Part shown: in pieces, positions 44,394-54,792 of the stretch
Layout of the letters: every line of letters starts with the position of its first letter
How positions within the stretch are numbered: the first letter of the stretch is position 1
Origin: Acanthamoeba sp. SK_2022b
Lineage: Eukaryota > Discosea > Longamoebia > Acanthamoebidae
NCBI GenBank assembly: GCA_027943245.1
Contig: JANDJZ010000135.1
Location: forward strand, 53,694 to 117,693
Length of the DNA stretch: 64,000 nucleotides
Reading direction: 5' to 3'
The notes under the pieces: generated by a model
The model's database searches: none
The model's input: only the letters and a program-made list of their open reading frames with translations
What the model was told of the DNA's origin: nothing
Translations under genes and position numbers: made by a program

Positions 44394-46188
44394 ATGCGCA
44401 GGGGTCTTTCTACCGTTTCCAGGAGCGCCACCGGTAAGTTCGTCGCGGATGCGCTCCCATGATTACCGCTGGATCTGTAATTTGTTTTTGTAGCTTGCCT
44501 GCTAATTAGTCGTGCCCTGCCCTTTGCCGCGGTCAGTGTTCGGCAGGCAGGCGTGCCTCGCCTCCTCCACCCTGAGGGTCGACCGCAGGGCTTACGCTAC
44601 CTCGCCTGTACGAAGTCCCGCTCGCCCCCCATCCCGGTTAATTATAACGCTCACTGTGTGGAAATATTAGGAGGATGCCGCCCTCGAGGCTCAGATTGAG
44701 AAGGTCCTCGACCTTGTCAAGAAGCAGGGCAACCTTGTACACTACCCCCTTAATTCTCCGAAATTGTGCACTCGCGGGTACCAGCAGGCTAATTGATGGA
44801 AATGTGCGCACACGCAGGGCTCTGAGAAGCTCACTGTGAGGAAGCTCACTGAGCTCAGGCAGACCGTGCCCGAGATCGACCGTGCTCTCAGCAACGTCGG
44901 TGATTCGGCCGTCAAGTACATGGCCGAGCTCGAGAAGCCCGGCGCTGGCCCCCTCTCCGCCGTGCCCCCCGTGCGCATTGCCGTCACTGGCGCTGCCGGT
45001 GCCATCGGTTACGCCATGCTCTTCCGCATTGCCAGGTACGATACCTTGGCCTCAACCCTCAATATCATCAAATTAATCCGCGATTTCTGCCCCCACGTAG
45101 CGGTGAGATGCTCGGCAAGCACCAGCCCGTCATCCTCCAGCTCCTCGAGCTTGAGCCCGCCATGAAGGCTCTCGAGGGCGTGATCATGGAGCTTAAGGAC
45201 TGCGCTTTCCCCCTGCTCCACGGCATCACCGCTTCGAGCGACGTCAACAAGGCCTTCGAGGGTGCTGATTTTGCCATGCTCGTTGGTGCCAAGCCCCGCA
45301 CCAAGGGTATGGAGCGCGGCGACCTTCTCAAGGAGAACGCCAACATTTTCTCCATTCAGGGCAAGGTATGTTTGGTCACCAACACCAGCGTTAATCGGGA
45401 GGGGGGGGGGATTCTTCAAGGTCTTTCTAACGATGAATTTCATACTTTGTAGGCTCTTAACAAGGTGTCCAACCGTGACACTCTCCGCGTTTGCGTTGTC
45501 GGCAACCCTGGTACCTCAAACCTCCCCACATCTTTACCAAGATCTTGTGCTCATTATTCTCATCTCTCTTCCCCCCAAACTTTGCTCCAATATAGCCAAC
45601 ACCAACGCCTTGATCGCCTCGGCCAACGCCCCCAACATCCACCCCCGCAGATTCACCGCCATGACCAGGCTGGACCACAACCGCGGCATTGCCCAGCTCG
45701 CCGACAAGCTCAAGTGCAAGGTCACCGACATTGAGCGCTTCGCCATCTGGGGTAACCACTCGGCCACCCAGTACCCCGACATCTCCCACGCCCAGGTCAA
45801 CGGCAAGTGGGTGAAGGACCTCGTCGACGAGAAGTGGGTGAAGGACACTTTCATCCCCAAGGTGCAGCAGCGTGGTGCTGAGATCATCGCCGCTCGCGGT
45901 TCCTCGTCTGCCGCCTCGGCCGCCAACGCCGCCATCGAGCACATGCGCGATTGGGTCAAGGGCACCAACGGTCAGTGGACCTCGATGGCCGTCTGGACCG
46001 GCAACGGCGCCGTCGGCGACTACGGCACCAGCCCCGACGTCTACTACTCGTTCCCCGTGGTCTGCGCCGACGGCGAGTACACGATCGTCCAGAACGTCCC
46101 CGTCGACAAGTTCTCCGCCGATAGGATGCAGAAGACCGTACGGCGCCTTCCCCCCCACCCACTGTAGATCTATTCAACCAACTCACTC

Positions 46189-46255
<67 letters not shown>

Positions 46256-46381
46256 CGTCTGATTCGACGCCAACAGAACGACGAGCTCGTCTCGGAGAAG
46301 ACCGCCGTCGGCGACCTGGCCAAGAGGCAGCAGGACCCCGCTGCCCTCCTCAAGGAGCAGTACAAGGGCGGCAAGCAGTAA
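44394..46381 (+). CDS. Malate dehydrogenase, cytosolic-type sequence with a mitochondrial presequence and extra N-terminal domain
   Basis: Exons 44394-44433, 44537-44607, 44671-44736, 44818-45035, 45101-45365, 45453-45510, 45596-46137 and 46277-46381 join in phase to 454 residues. The catalytic part begins [20 protein letters not shown] (NAD-binding GxxGxxG), then [22 protein letters not shown] mobile loop ([17 protein letters not shown]), [21 protein letters not shown] and [11 protein letters not shown] (catalytic His). These are typical of the cytosolic (MDH1) class rather than the mitochondrial MDH2 class. In front are [15 protein letters not shown] and [12 protein letters not shown], a strong matrix-targeting signal, and about 70 residues of predicted helix ([31 protein letters not shown]). 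The enzyme interconverts malate and oxaloacetate. The presequence depends on the small exon 44537-44607, which fits in phase. Confidence 0.92.
46191..46255. repeat. (GT)n microsatellite in an MDH intron
   Basis: About 64 bases of GT in the last MDH intron (46138-46276). Confidence 0.97.
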
Positions 46382-46523
46382 ACAGCGGAACGATGCGTCC
46401 CTCTCCCATCAAGCCCGACTGCCTTCCTCTCCTTGTCGTAGCTGCGCCTCCTCCTCGCCGAGGGAGTCAGCCGTCTCACATGTCTATTCCTTTCTTCCAA
46501 TAACAAACATTATCACGCGATCC

Positions 46524-46560
<37 letters not shown>

Positions 46561-46588
46561 CCTTTCCTTTCTCTTCTTTGCTTCGTCT
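46382..46588. other. Convergent 3' ends of MDH and SET genes
   Basis: Contains a (CT)n tract at about 46529-46553. No gene. Confidence 0.6.
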
Positions 46589-47549
46589 TCACGCCGGGGC
46601 TTCCTCCTTGGCGGCGTCGATCTTGGCGAGGATGTGGGGCAAGAAGTGGCGCCCGTACCTCTGCTGCAGCTCCGGCAGCTTCCAGTCGTCGCCCGTCACC
46701 GTGCCTCGACACTGCGACACACGCACGAGAGTTGGACCAGGTGGCGAGGGTTGTGGGGGTGTGTGTGTGAGGTTGTGCCTTGGCGGTGCCGCAGCGGCAG
46801 TTGAGCCTGAACTCAGAGTGGCACTCGGTGAGGGCGTAGTCGTAGGCTATCTCCTCCCCCTTCTTGATGTCGCGTAGCGCCACCAGCTCGTTGTCGCTCT
46901 ACGCGCACGTTTCGCGCTCGAGTGAGCCGTCGCCACACGGCCGAGTAGCTGCAATAAGAGGAAGGGGAGGAAAGGGGGCGGGGCATCGTACGATGTACCA
47001 GGCGTTGCCGTCGCAGGTGTGGTTGACGTAGTTCTCCTGGATGGCCTTCTTGCCTTCCTCGTCCAGCTCAACTAACCGCGCCCCCGTCGTTTGAGTAGTG
47101 CCGGGTAGCTCGCGCTGTGAGTAGTGCGTGCGGTACCATCGCTGGGGAAGCCGTGGAAGAGGTCATCGCCACACTGGTAGCCGAGCTCCCAGAACTGGTC
47201 CTGCTTCTCCTGTGGCCATGACTTGATGGTGGCCATGTTGACGAAGACGCCCGGCTGAGAGTCCTGTTTGCACAACCCATCAGCCTCCGGTTACATGGCC
47301 GAATGGACAAGCGTGCAGTGTAGTGCAGCGACGCGACCTTGTCTTCGAGCCAGGTGTCCATGTACCAGATGACCTCTCCCTCCTTGATGTCCTCAGCGGC
47401 GAACCATCCTGTGCAGTAACCCACCCGCCCGCCTTTCGTCAAACACAGAGCGCGCAGACTGCGAGTCAGCGGGGAGGCGTTGGTCGGTCAGTACCGTTGC
47501 CGTGGATGGCGCCTTCGGTGGACACTCGCACTTTGGGGCTGAGAGGCAT
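46589..47549 (-). CDS. Small SET-domain protein with post-SET cysteines
   Basis: Exons 47549-47495, 47408-47338, 47263-47137, 47071-46992, 46898-46779 and 46711-46589 join in phase to 191 residues. A SET domain fills the protein: GWFAAEDIKEGEVIW (SET I start), VNHTCDGNAWYI (the NHxC motif that binds SAM), LVALRDIKKGEEIAYDY (catalytic Tyr region) and LNCRCGTAKCRG (post-SET CxC...C). SET proteins methylate protein lysines; this one has no other domain, so the substrate is unknown. The last intron begins GC (46778-46777): the post-SET motif is only complete if that GC-AG intron is removed. The final 35 residues (DDWKLPELQQRYGRHFLPHI) form a short helical tail. Confidence 0.87.
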
Positions 47550-47928
47550 TGAGATTGAAAGCGTAGATTAAAGATCTGTACGAGTGGATTTGAGATTATC
47601 GAAAGGCGGGGGGAGTTCAATCCGTTGGAAGAGGCGAATGAAGGCCCAGGACAGTTGTGGGCCGTACCTGCGCAAGTCAGTCGCTTCTTACTTTGGGTCT
47701 TCGTCTTATGTCTTCGTTTTCCTGCTTCGCTTATTGGTGCCAGATAACCCAATCAGTAACTCCGCCTTAGGGCGAGTAGTAGTGGTGCAAGCCAGTTGTG
47801 GACGTTGGGGCTTGCTGCCACCAGGGTCCCCTCAAGTCCAGCACCAGCCACAGGAAACAATCAAGGAGTAACCTTACCGTAATGACATTTATACCAATAA
47901 ACAGCCATGACTGGAATAACACAGCGAT
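47550..47928. other. Intergenic, no gene seen
   Basis: Upstream of the SET gene and of a tRNA-Trp; no supportable feature. Confidence 0.5.
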
Positions 47929-48001
47929 GGGGGCGTAGTTCAATTGGTAGAGCGTCTGACTCCAGATCAGAAGGTTGCGTGCTCAAGTCACGTCGTCCTC
48001 A
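47929..48001 (+). tRNA. tRNA-Trp (CCA), fourth copy, variant T-loop
   Basis: Same 73-base gene but the T-loop starts C instead of T (GTGCTCAAGT rather than GTGTTCAAGT). U54 is nearly invariant and lies in the internal promoter box B, so this copy may be weaker or inactive. Confidence 0.9.
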
Positions 48002-48087
48002 TACTTCCTTTTTTATGGCCTCATATTTGTGTTACTTCGCGGTGACGGAGGGCGGCCCTTCCCTCGATCAGGGCGTGTCGCTGGCCA

Positions 48088-49107
48088 ATGGATTCAACGA
48101 CGTTGTCGCTGTGTTGGGCCGGCCTTGTCGGCGCAGCTATCACACTTTTGTTGGTGCTGGTGACAGCCTTCGTTTTCTATCACTTCTTTCATGACCAGGT
48201 GCTGCTTCCTTAGCGTTTCTACCACACATCAATCATTTTTCTTTCATTCATCATCATTTTTACTACTATTTCTGAAATGATTATTTATGTACGCTGCCAA
48301 TATGGGGGTGAAGCTGTGGGCTTGTACGTGGCACAAGGCGGGGCTTGAGCTGGAACGGTACAACAAGGCCCGCCGACCACGACGGGTCATCCTCGTGCGC
48401 CACGGCGAGTCGCTGGTGCGCCCTTGCCCCCTCCTCATCAATTTAGACAGCGCCGCTCCTCCTTCATGACCGCGCTTGTATATGTGTGCTTGATGCCACC
48501 AGGCCAACGTCGATGACACCGTCTACGCCCGCGTAGCCGGTACGCACTGCCGGTGGGCTGGCCCGGTGTAGAGAAGAGAGAGCCCCGATCCGCTCGAGGG
48601 TGACAGTCGCGTCGTGCCCTCTTGTGACAGACAATCGCATCCCGCTCACCAAGAAGGGCAGGCAGCAGGCCAGCGAGGCCGGGCGCAAGCTCGCGCAGAT
48701 GGTGGGCAACGAGAGCGTCACCTTCTTCGTGTCCCCCTTTCGTCGCACGCGGCAGGTGGACGCCTCACTCCCTCCCTCTCCACATGCGAACACTGCACTC
48801 ATTCTACGACACTGCGCCACGTGCGTGGGCCTTTCGGTGGCGCAGACGTTCAGGGAGATAGCGGCCCACCTCACCCCGGGCTCATGGAAGGCCATCGAGG
48901 AGCCCCGCATTCGCGAGCAAGGCACACGCCCCGCTCGCCCCTCTCCATCGGTCGCTGGCCCGACCTAACGCGACGAAACGAACGAAAGAGTGGGGCAACT
49001 TTCAGTACCCGACGCACATGCCCAACGCCTTCAAGGAGCGAAACCTGGTGGGCCGCTTCTTCTACCGCTTCCCGTCCGGCGAGTCCGGGGCCGACGTCTA
49101 CGACCGG

Positions 49108-49168
<61 letters not shown>

Positions 49169-49711
49169 GCAACGCGCACACACGCGATAATAACATCACC
49201 ACAACTTGTGGACACCCGTGCGAAGGTGTCGGGGTTCCTGGAGACGCTGTTCCGCAACTTTGAACACAGGGACGTCAATCAGAACTTTGTGATCGTCACG
49301 CACGGTTCGTAGCCTTGCCCACCCCCTCTCCCTCCTCCCAAACGCTTCGCGCGGTGGCGACGCTTGACAACGAGTTGTGGCTACAAACAGGTCTGTTCAT
49401 TCGCCTCTTCTTGATGCGCTACTACAAGTATTCGGTGAAGAAGTTTGAGCGAATAAGCAACTTCAAGAACTGTGAGATGGTGATCATGGAGATGAAGGGG
49501 TCGTCCTACTGCCTCACTACTCCGCTTTCCTTTGACGTATGCCAATCCCTCCCCCCTCCTTTGATGTTGCCCCATCTCTTTTCCTGCTTTGTTGGGTGTG
49601 TTGACGAATGGCTGCTCTCACTTGTTGCAGGACGGGACCGACGCGGATGACGACGACCTCGCTGCATCTGTGGGCCAGCCCGAAGATGAAACAGAAGAGG
49701 ACCTCCACTAA
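48088..49711 (+). CDS. Membrane-anchored histidine phosphatase / phosphoglycerate-mutase-family protein
   Basis: Exons 48088-48198, 48338-48415, 48503-48539, 48631-48755, 48846-48921, 48989-49107, 49226-49304, 49391-49536 and 49631-49711 join in phase to 283 residues. The N-terminus is one hydrophobic helix (LVGAAITLLLVLVTAFVFYHF), a signal anchor. The enzyme part shows RHGESLANVD (phospho-His RHG), IPLTKKGRQQA, FFVSPFRRTRQ, EPRIREQEWGNFQ and FVIVTHGLFIRLF (second catalytic His), the layout of the broad-specificity PGM-like phosphatases such as plant and yeast DET1-type proteins. The C-terminus is acidic (DGTDADDDDLAA...). A membrane anchor is unusual in this family. The intron after RIREQ starts GC (48922-48923); with it removed the conserved REQEWGNFQ is restored. 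Confidence 0.85.
49111..49163. repeat. (CA)n microsatellite in intron
   Basis: About 53 bases of CA right after the GTAACAC donor of the phosphatase gene. Confidence 0.96.
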
Positions 49712-49821
49712 GTGTACTTCGATGAACCTTTTCGTTTGTTCAAGCCACATAATAAACAAGCCTGATAATGCGATGCTGGATGAGATCTGCAAACTACAAC
49801 TGACATAACCTACCCATCGAT

Positions 49822-49894
49822 GGGGGCGTAGTTCAATTGGTAGAGCGTCTGACTCCAGATCAGAAGGTTGCGTGTTCAAGTCACGTCGTCCTCA
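49822..49894 (+). tRNA. tRNA-Trp (CCA), fifth copy
   Basis: Identical to 5251-5323. Confidence 0.95.
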
Positions 49895-50037
49895 TACATC
49901 TTTTTACGCGGGAAAATGGTAACTCCGGACACGCAGGCAAGCCGACGCCTTTTTTCAAGAAAAGGCAAAAAAGGGGGAAGGCCTGCCGGCGCTTCCTCCC
50001 AACAACAAACTGTGTAGAGCAAAACCTCGACGACATC

Positions 50038-51357
50038 ATGGAGAAGGACAACATCAAGATGTGGGCTACCTACTCCACCGAGAAATGCCGCATGCCGGTT
50101 GTGGTTCCTCGCGATGCTGAACCTCATGCAACTGAGACCAGGTCTGCCGTCATGGAGCAAATCAACGCCGGCCTCATCGCCAAGGGACTCGTTCATGGGG
50201 ACAGGATGCCTCTCATAACGATGTTTAGCGACTGCGAAGAGCTCGATGATGTCCGTTCTACCTCGTGCATGCAAGCGAAACTACGTGGAGGGTTCTACTC
50301 GTTCCAGCTCTGCGACGTTGCGATGAACGTGGTGGCACCTGCAGATCGACTGCTTTGCGATGCGTACGTACTTACGCTTCACTTGGTTCTGCTCATCTGC
50401 TCATGCGTTTCTAAGCATATGTATGTAGCGTGCTTGAAGCAGGGGAGCTGGAGAAGTGCGAGCAACGGTACCGATCCCTGCTTTGCACTGGCAAGGCTGT
50501 CTCTGCTTTGGTATTCAGCGCTCCTCTACTCGTTCAGAATCAAGGAGCTGGAATTGAAAGAGAAGAAACGCGATGAAGAGCGCGAGAGCGAGAGGAGTAA
50601 GGAGGCGAACGCCAAGGCCCAGCGCGAGCGCGAGAGAAAGAAGGCCAAGGCCAAGCGTATATCCGAGGAGAAAAAGAAAGAGGAAGAGGCCAGGGCGAAA
50701 CTTGAGCGCCAGGAGGCGAAGCGTGAGCGCAAGGAGAAGAAGAGAGAGGAGAAAGCCAAGGCGCAGCGTGAGCTCGAGGAGGCGGAGCGTGAGCGCAAGG
50801 AGAAGAAGCGGGAGGAAAAAGCCAAGGCGCGGCGTGAGCTCGAGGAGGCGGAGCGTGAGCGCAAGGAAAAGAGGAGGGAGGAAAAGGCCAAGGCGCAGCG
50901 TGATCTCGAGGAGGCGGAGCGTGAGCGCAAGGAGAAGGCGCAGCATGAGCTCGAGGAGGCGGAGCGTGAGCGCAAGGAGAAGAAGCGGGAGGAAAAGGGC
51001 AAGGCGCGGCGTGAGCTCGAGGAGGCGGAGCGTGAGCGCAAGGAGAAGAAGAGGGAGGAGAAGGCCAAGGCGCAGCGTGAGCTCGAGGAGGCGGAGCGCG
51101 AGCGCAAGGAGAAGAGGAGGGAGGAAAAGGCCAAGGCGCAGCGTGATCTCGAGGAGGCGGAGCGTGAGCAGGAAAGCCTGATGAGCATCATCTACACTTG
51201 GATGGCCAGACTGCAGCAACACCATACCGCCATGGGTGTCGAGATGGAGGTCGTTCTTGCCAGTCTGAAGATGTCCCAGCGGCCTCGGTTGAGGTTGAAC
51301 CTCACTCCTGAACCGACAGCGCTGCTACCTGCGGGTCCAGGTGGGTCCAATGAGTAA
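50038..51357 (+). CDS. Coiled-coil protein with 22-residue Glu/Lys/Arg repeats
   Basis: Exons 50038-50363, 50429-50467 and 50538-51357 join in phase to 394 residues. The first 110 residues (MEKDNIKMWATYSTEKCRMP...) form a globular-looking domain of unknown family. From about residue 115 to 330 the chain is an almost pure charged single helix. It contains at least six near-copies of a unit containing EEKAKAQRELEEAERERKEK. The DNA repeat is 66 bases, with copies differing by a few bases or, in one case, shortened. The last 60 residues (SLMSIIYTWMARLQQ...) are mixed. The function is unknown; such helices act as rods or spacers. Exon 2 (AVLEAGELEKCEQR) is supported by phase and by continuity of the helix. 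Confidence 0.7.
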   Translation: MEKDNIKMWATYSTEKCRMPVVVPRDAEPHATETRSAVMEQINAGLIAKGLVHGDRMPLITMFSDCEELDDVRSTSCMQAKLRGGFYSFQLCDVAMNVVAPADRLLCDAYVLTLHLVLLICSCVSKHMYVACLKQGSWRSASNGTDPCFALARLSLLWYSALLYSFRIKELELKEKKRDEERESERSKEANAKAQRERERKKAKAKRISEEKKKEEEARAKLERQEAKRERKEKKREEKAKAQRELEEAERERKEKKREEKAKARRELEEAERERKEKRREEKAKAQRDLEEAERERKEKAQHELEEAERERKEKKREEKGKARRELEEAERERKEKKREEKAKAQRELEEAERERKEKRREEKAKAQRDLEEAEREQESLMSIIYTWMARLQQHHTAMGVEMEVVLASLKMSQRPRLRLNLTPEPTALLPAGPGGSNE

Positions 51358-52392
51358 GACAGGCAGCTGCTGGCGCCGACCGTGCACACAAACAAGTAGT
51401 TAACGACATCTCCATGTACGTCTGTGTAGAAACAAAGCAAGAGTTTGCTCGTTCACTCTCCCAGCTTGCTTGTTCACCTCATACCTCGGCGTCAACGTAG
51501 GAGATCGTGGAGGAGCATGTACTCGCGCATGGCCGTAGTGTTAGTGTTGAACTTCCGAAGCAGATGATGCGATGAAATGCGATGGCCATCTTACACGCCT
51601 CCTACAACACCCGCAGCTCAACTCTGTTGACTGCCCTACTCCCTCTGATGAACTAAAGAAGATCTCTGTGGCTGCACACTCGACGAGTTGAGACCCATCA
51701 ACCAGCAAACCTCCTCTTCCTCCAAGGGGCACTCTCTGCCTTGGTGCGTTGCATATCGATGTCAGGTGGCTTCAGGGACCACATAGCCAGGCAGCCCCCC
51801 CCCAAATGGGCTGGCTGCGTTCAGACGTTCCCTGCTCCCAAAGGCTTCATCAGGATCTCCTAAAGGACCTGATTGCCCTTGTTTCCATTGGCTCAGCAAT
51901 GAAATCCTCACAAGGTACCGACTGTGGGCACTCAAGGGAGCTGTGTGCCAGTGGCTGGCAGTTGGTCATCTGACAATGATGTGCCTTAATAAGAAAATCC
52001 TGAATACACCATAGGACAAGGTGAATAGCTTGTCCAGAACTGCATAAGACAGCTTGAAGGGAGGTGGGGGGCAGTACATGCTCCTTTAACTCATCTGCAT
52101 CTGCTTGCATACCATGTGCTGTAGTGTGCACACCACTTACACAGGGCTGGGACAGCTGCCATCACCATTGCAGACACAAAAGGAAAAGATGACTTTGTGT
52201 TGATTAGAGGTTAAGCACAACACCAAACCATCAATTCATCACAACCAAACAATGACAACAACCAGCCTGGTTTTGTTCAACCACCTGTAATTAAGTTTCT
52301 GTTTGCTACATCATAAATTACCACCTACATCTTTAAATTGCTAAAATTTTACCCAATTAAAATCTGTTTTATTGCTCTTAACTAGTTGGACT
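51358..52392. other. Gene-poor AT-rich region
   Basis: No gene recognised. It begins the accessory block that runs to about 57.4 kb. Confidence 0.5.
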
Positions 52393-52790
52393 CTACCCCT
52401 CCCCACATTGTGCCAAACTTTTGTTCCAGGTTCTGCATCCTTTAAGGGTCAGTTCCCCAACATGTTGGGGGTGGTTTGGGGGTACCCTTCCACAGCAGAG
52501 GGGAGGGGGGCCTGAGGTGGATACCACTGATTTGGATGGGTTTATTTGCATACCATGGAAGTTACAGCATGTTACCATCATCTCAAAGAGAGAGGAGAGG
52601 CCAGATGGCCATGGGGGGAAGAGAGGAGGCACTCAACTACTGGGTTGATGAAGAGGTTCCAGATTAGGGGAGAAAGAGGGTCCCCCTGTTTTACTCCTTT
52701 CTCAATAGGGACAAAATTTTGTGGAGACCATGGCCATAGACCCTGAGTAGAGTTTGGTGATAAGCTCAATGCATGGGTGGTTGAACCCAT
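52393..52790 (-). mobile_element. LINE (non-LTR) reverse transcriptase remnant
   Basis: A minus-strand frame at about 52750-52600 reads PIEKGVKQGDPLSPLIWNLF, the G-V-x-Q-G-D-P-L-S-P hallmark of non-LTR retrotransposon reverse transcriptases. An adjoining frame reads NFHGMQINPSKSVVSTS, like the later RT motif with KxN..K. The two segments are in different frames and stops are frequent, so this copy is dead. Together with the endonuclease remnant at 55.7-56.7 kb on the same strand, it marks one or more old LINE insertions. Confidence 0.75.
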
Positions 52791-53298
52791 AGAACCTCCT
52801 CTATTATCAAATGAGAGGTCGAAAATGACTGGCGTTTTTTTGTGTGCTCATTTCAAGGAATGCAGTGGTATGTGGTGAATTAACCAGCTCTAGACCAAGT
52901 ACCAATTGTATTTTCATGTTTACAATATTTTAGGTAGGGTAATTGTTTGTTATATGCAATAAAATGGATTTTAATGAGGTAAAATTTCTCATTTTATTGA
53001 AGTAAAAGTCAATGGAGAGGTGTAAAAAATGGAGGGTCGTTTTTTGTGTTGTGAAAATGAAGTTAAATTTACAGATGGCCTTACAAAACCAGCTGGGGTA
53101 GGCATCTCTGTTGTCATTCATATGTTGGGGAGGTGGTTTGGTGTTGCGAAGAGAATCCCCGCTTGCCACCATTGTGCCACACATTTTACCTGCCATCTGG
53201 TATATATGTGTGAGCATGTGATGTTGATGGCCTTCTTGGGGTTTATGCTTGCCATACCATTGCATATGTGCATGCAATGCTCATGCACCTCTTTCACT
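52538..53298. repeat. Left arm of an imperfect fold-back inverted repeat
   Basis: Blocks at 52538-52576 (tttgcataccatggaagtta), 52796-52820 (cctctattatcaaatgagag) and 53215-53298 (ttgatggccttcttggggtt) occur reverse-complemented and in mirrored order at 54760-54792, 54645-54668 and 54163-54245. Insertions and substitutions separate the blocks. Confidence 0.75.
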
Positions 53299-54159
53299 AC
53301 AGATGTGCACTAAATCTGGTCCTGTATGTGCATGTGTTGTGCGTAACCTTATTGCCATTTATTCTTACCAGTCTATTGTGCAGAATGAGGATGCAGCCCT
53401 CATTAAAATCATTGCACAACCTGCATTAGCAAGCCAGGTGATACACCTGACAACCAACTGCTTTACTGGCTTTCACCTTGCACAAATCATCCCAACTGAA
53501 GAACAGGACATTGGGTGGCTGTGGGGAATGGGGTTTTTCCTCATGAGCTGCTATGCGCCACCAGCTGAACGTCAACTCTTTGGACAAAAAATAGCTTGAT
53601 ATTGATATTGGCACCAAACAAAGGAAATGGACAGTTTGATGTAGGTAAAGGAGCTCTTTAGGACCACATATGCATACACGATGAAAAAACAATTTAAAAA
53701 TGGAAGATATTGAGTTATGTGTTTGTTTCTCTTTGTACTGACCCAGATGATGAATTGGATGCACTGTCATCCATGTGTGCAGAGGTGTATTAGGACTATG
53801 TATGAGCAGGATGACATCATCATGCCAAGGCTGTGCATGTGCCTGGACAGTGGTCTCAGGCAACATGCTTGGGAGTAAAGGTTGAATTGGCAAGGCTGTG
53901 TTGTCACCCAGTGCTGATGGATGGGATTACAACATTAAGGTATGCTGGTGAACATGGTGCAAAGCAAAGATCATGTGCATACTTTTGTGATGGTATTGCA
54001 CGCCAAAATGGCACCATGATCACCCACAACACATGCCCAAACATGACAACATAGAGGGTGTAATTGTGGGAAAGAAGGTGCATGAGCATCGCATACACAT
54101 ACATGATGGTATAGCAAGCATCAATGTCATGAAGACCTCCAACATCACATGCCCACACA
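53299..54159. other. Centre of the fold-back structure
   Basis: About 860 bases of unique AT-rich sequence with no recognised gene; the last 100 bases (from about 54060) are related to the right arm as an imperfect direct repeat. Confidence 0.5.
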
Positions 54160-54792
54160 TGGAGGTGCATGAGCATTGCATGCATATATGCAATGGTATG
54201 GCAAGCATAAACTCCAAGAAGGCCATCAGCACCACATGCTCATTCAGGACCAGATGGCAGGTTGTGATGTGGTGAAGAGGAGCTGCATGAACACTGCACA
54301 TGTGGACACTATGGTTGCAAGCAAGTGTGGTGAAGGAGGTGCACTGGCAAAACCTAGAAGAAAGTGCAGAGCCATTGCGTTCTGTGTGCAAGCAGCAGGT
54401 AGACAGCTGTCATGTTTCTTCAAGGTGCCATGGACAATGTGGTATGTTTGTGATTTGCTCCATTCACCAGTAACCAGCCACCATGGCGGAGCTGCTGCAG
54501 AATTCATGAAATCTTAATGCTCATCACTGAGAAGGGATGGGCTGCCCAAAAAAATGAGTTAGCATTTTTCACCAATGGGAGATTTGGAGTTAAAACCTAT
54601 TTTGAGGAGCTAAATTGTGAAATCAAAATCCAATTAAAATGACTGGACCTCTCATTGGATAATAGAGGCGGTGATAGTAGGATAGAGTGAGGGGGAGAGC
54701 ACTATGCAATCATAGGTCGTTTCTGGGTTTGCCTTTTTTAAAGATCAAAAGCAAACATTCTGTAACTTCCATGGTGTGCAAATAAACCGTTG
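54160..54792. repeat. Right arm of the fold-back inverted repeat
   Basis: See the left arm at 52538-53298. An imperfect tandem copy of the first part (ggtgcatgagcat...atggtatagcaagcat) lies at about 54067-54150. Confidence 0.75.

Noticed and set aside
50515..51225. Leu-rich minus-strand frame that looks like a multi-pass membrane protein
   Set aside because: It is the antisense of the Glu/Lys/Arg repeat, which automatically gives Leu/Ser/Phe-rich translations.
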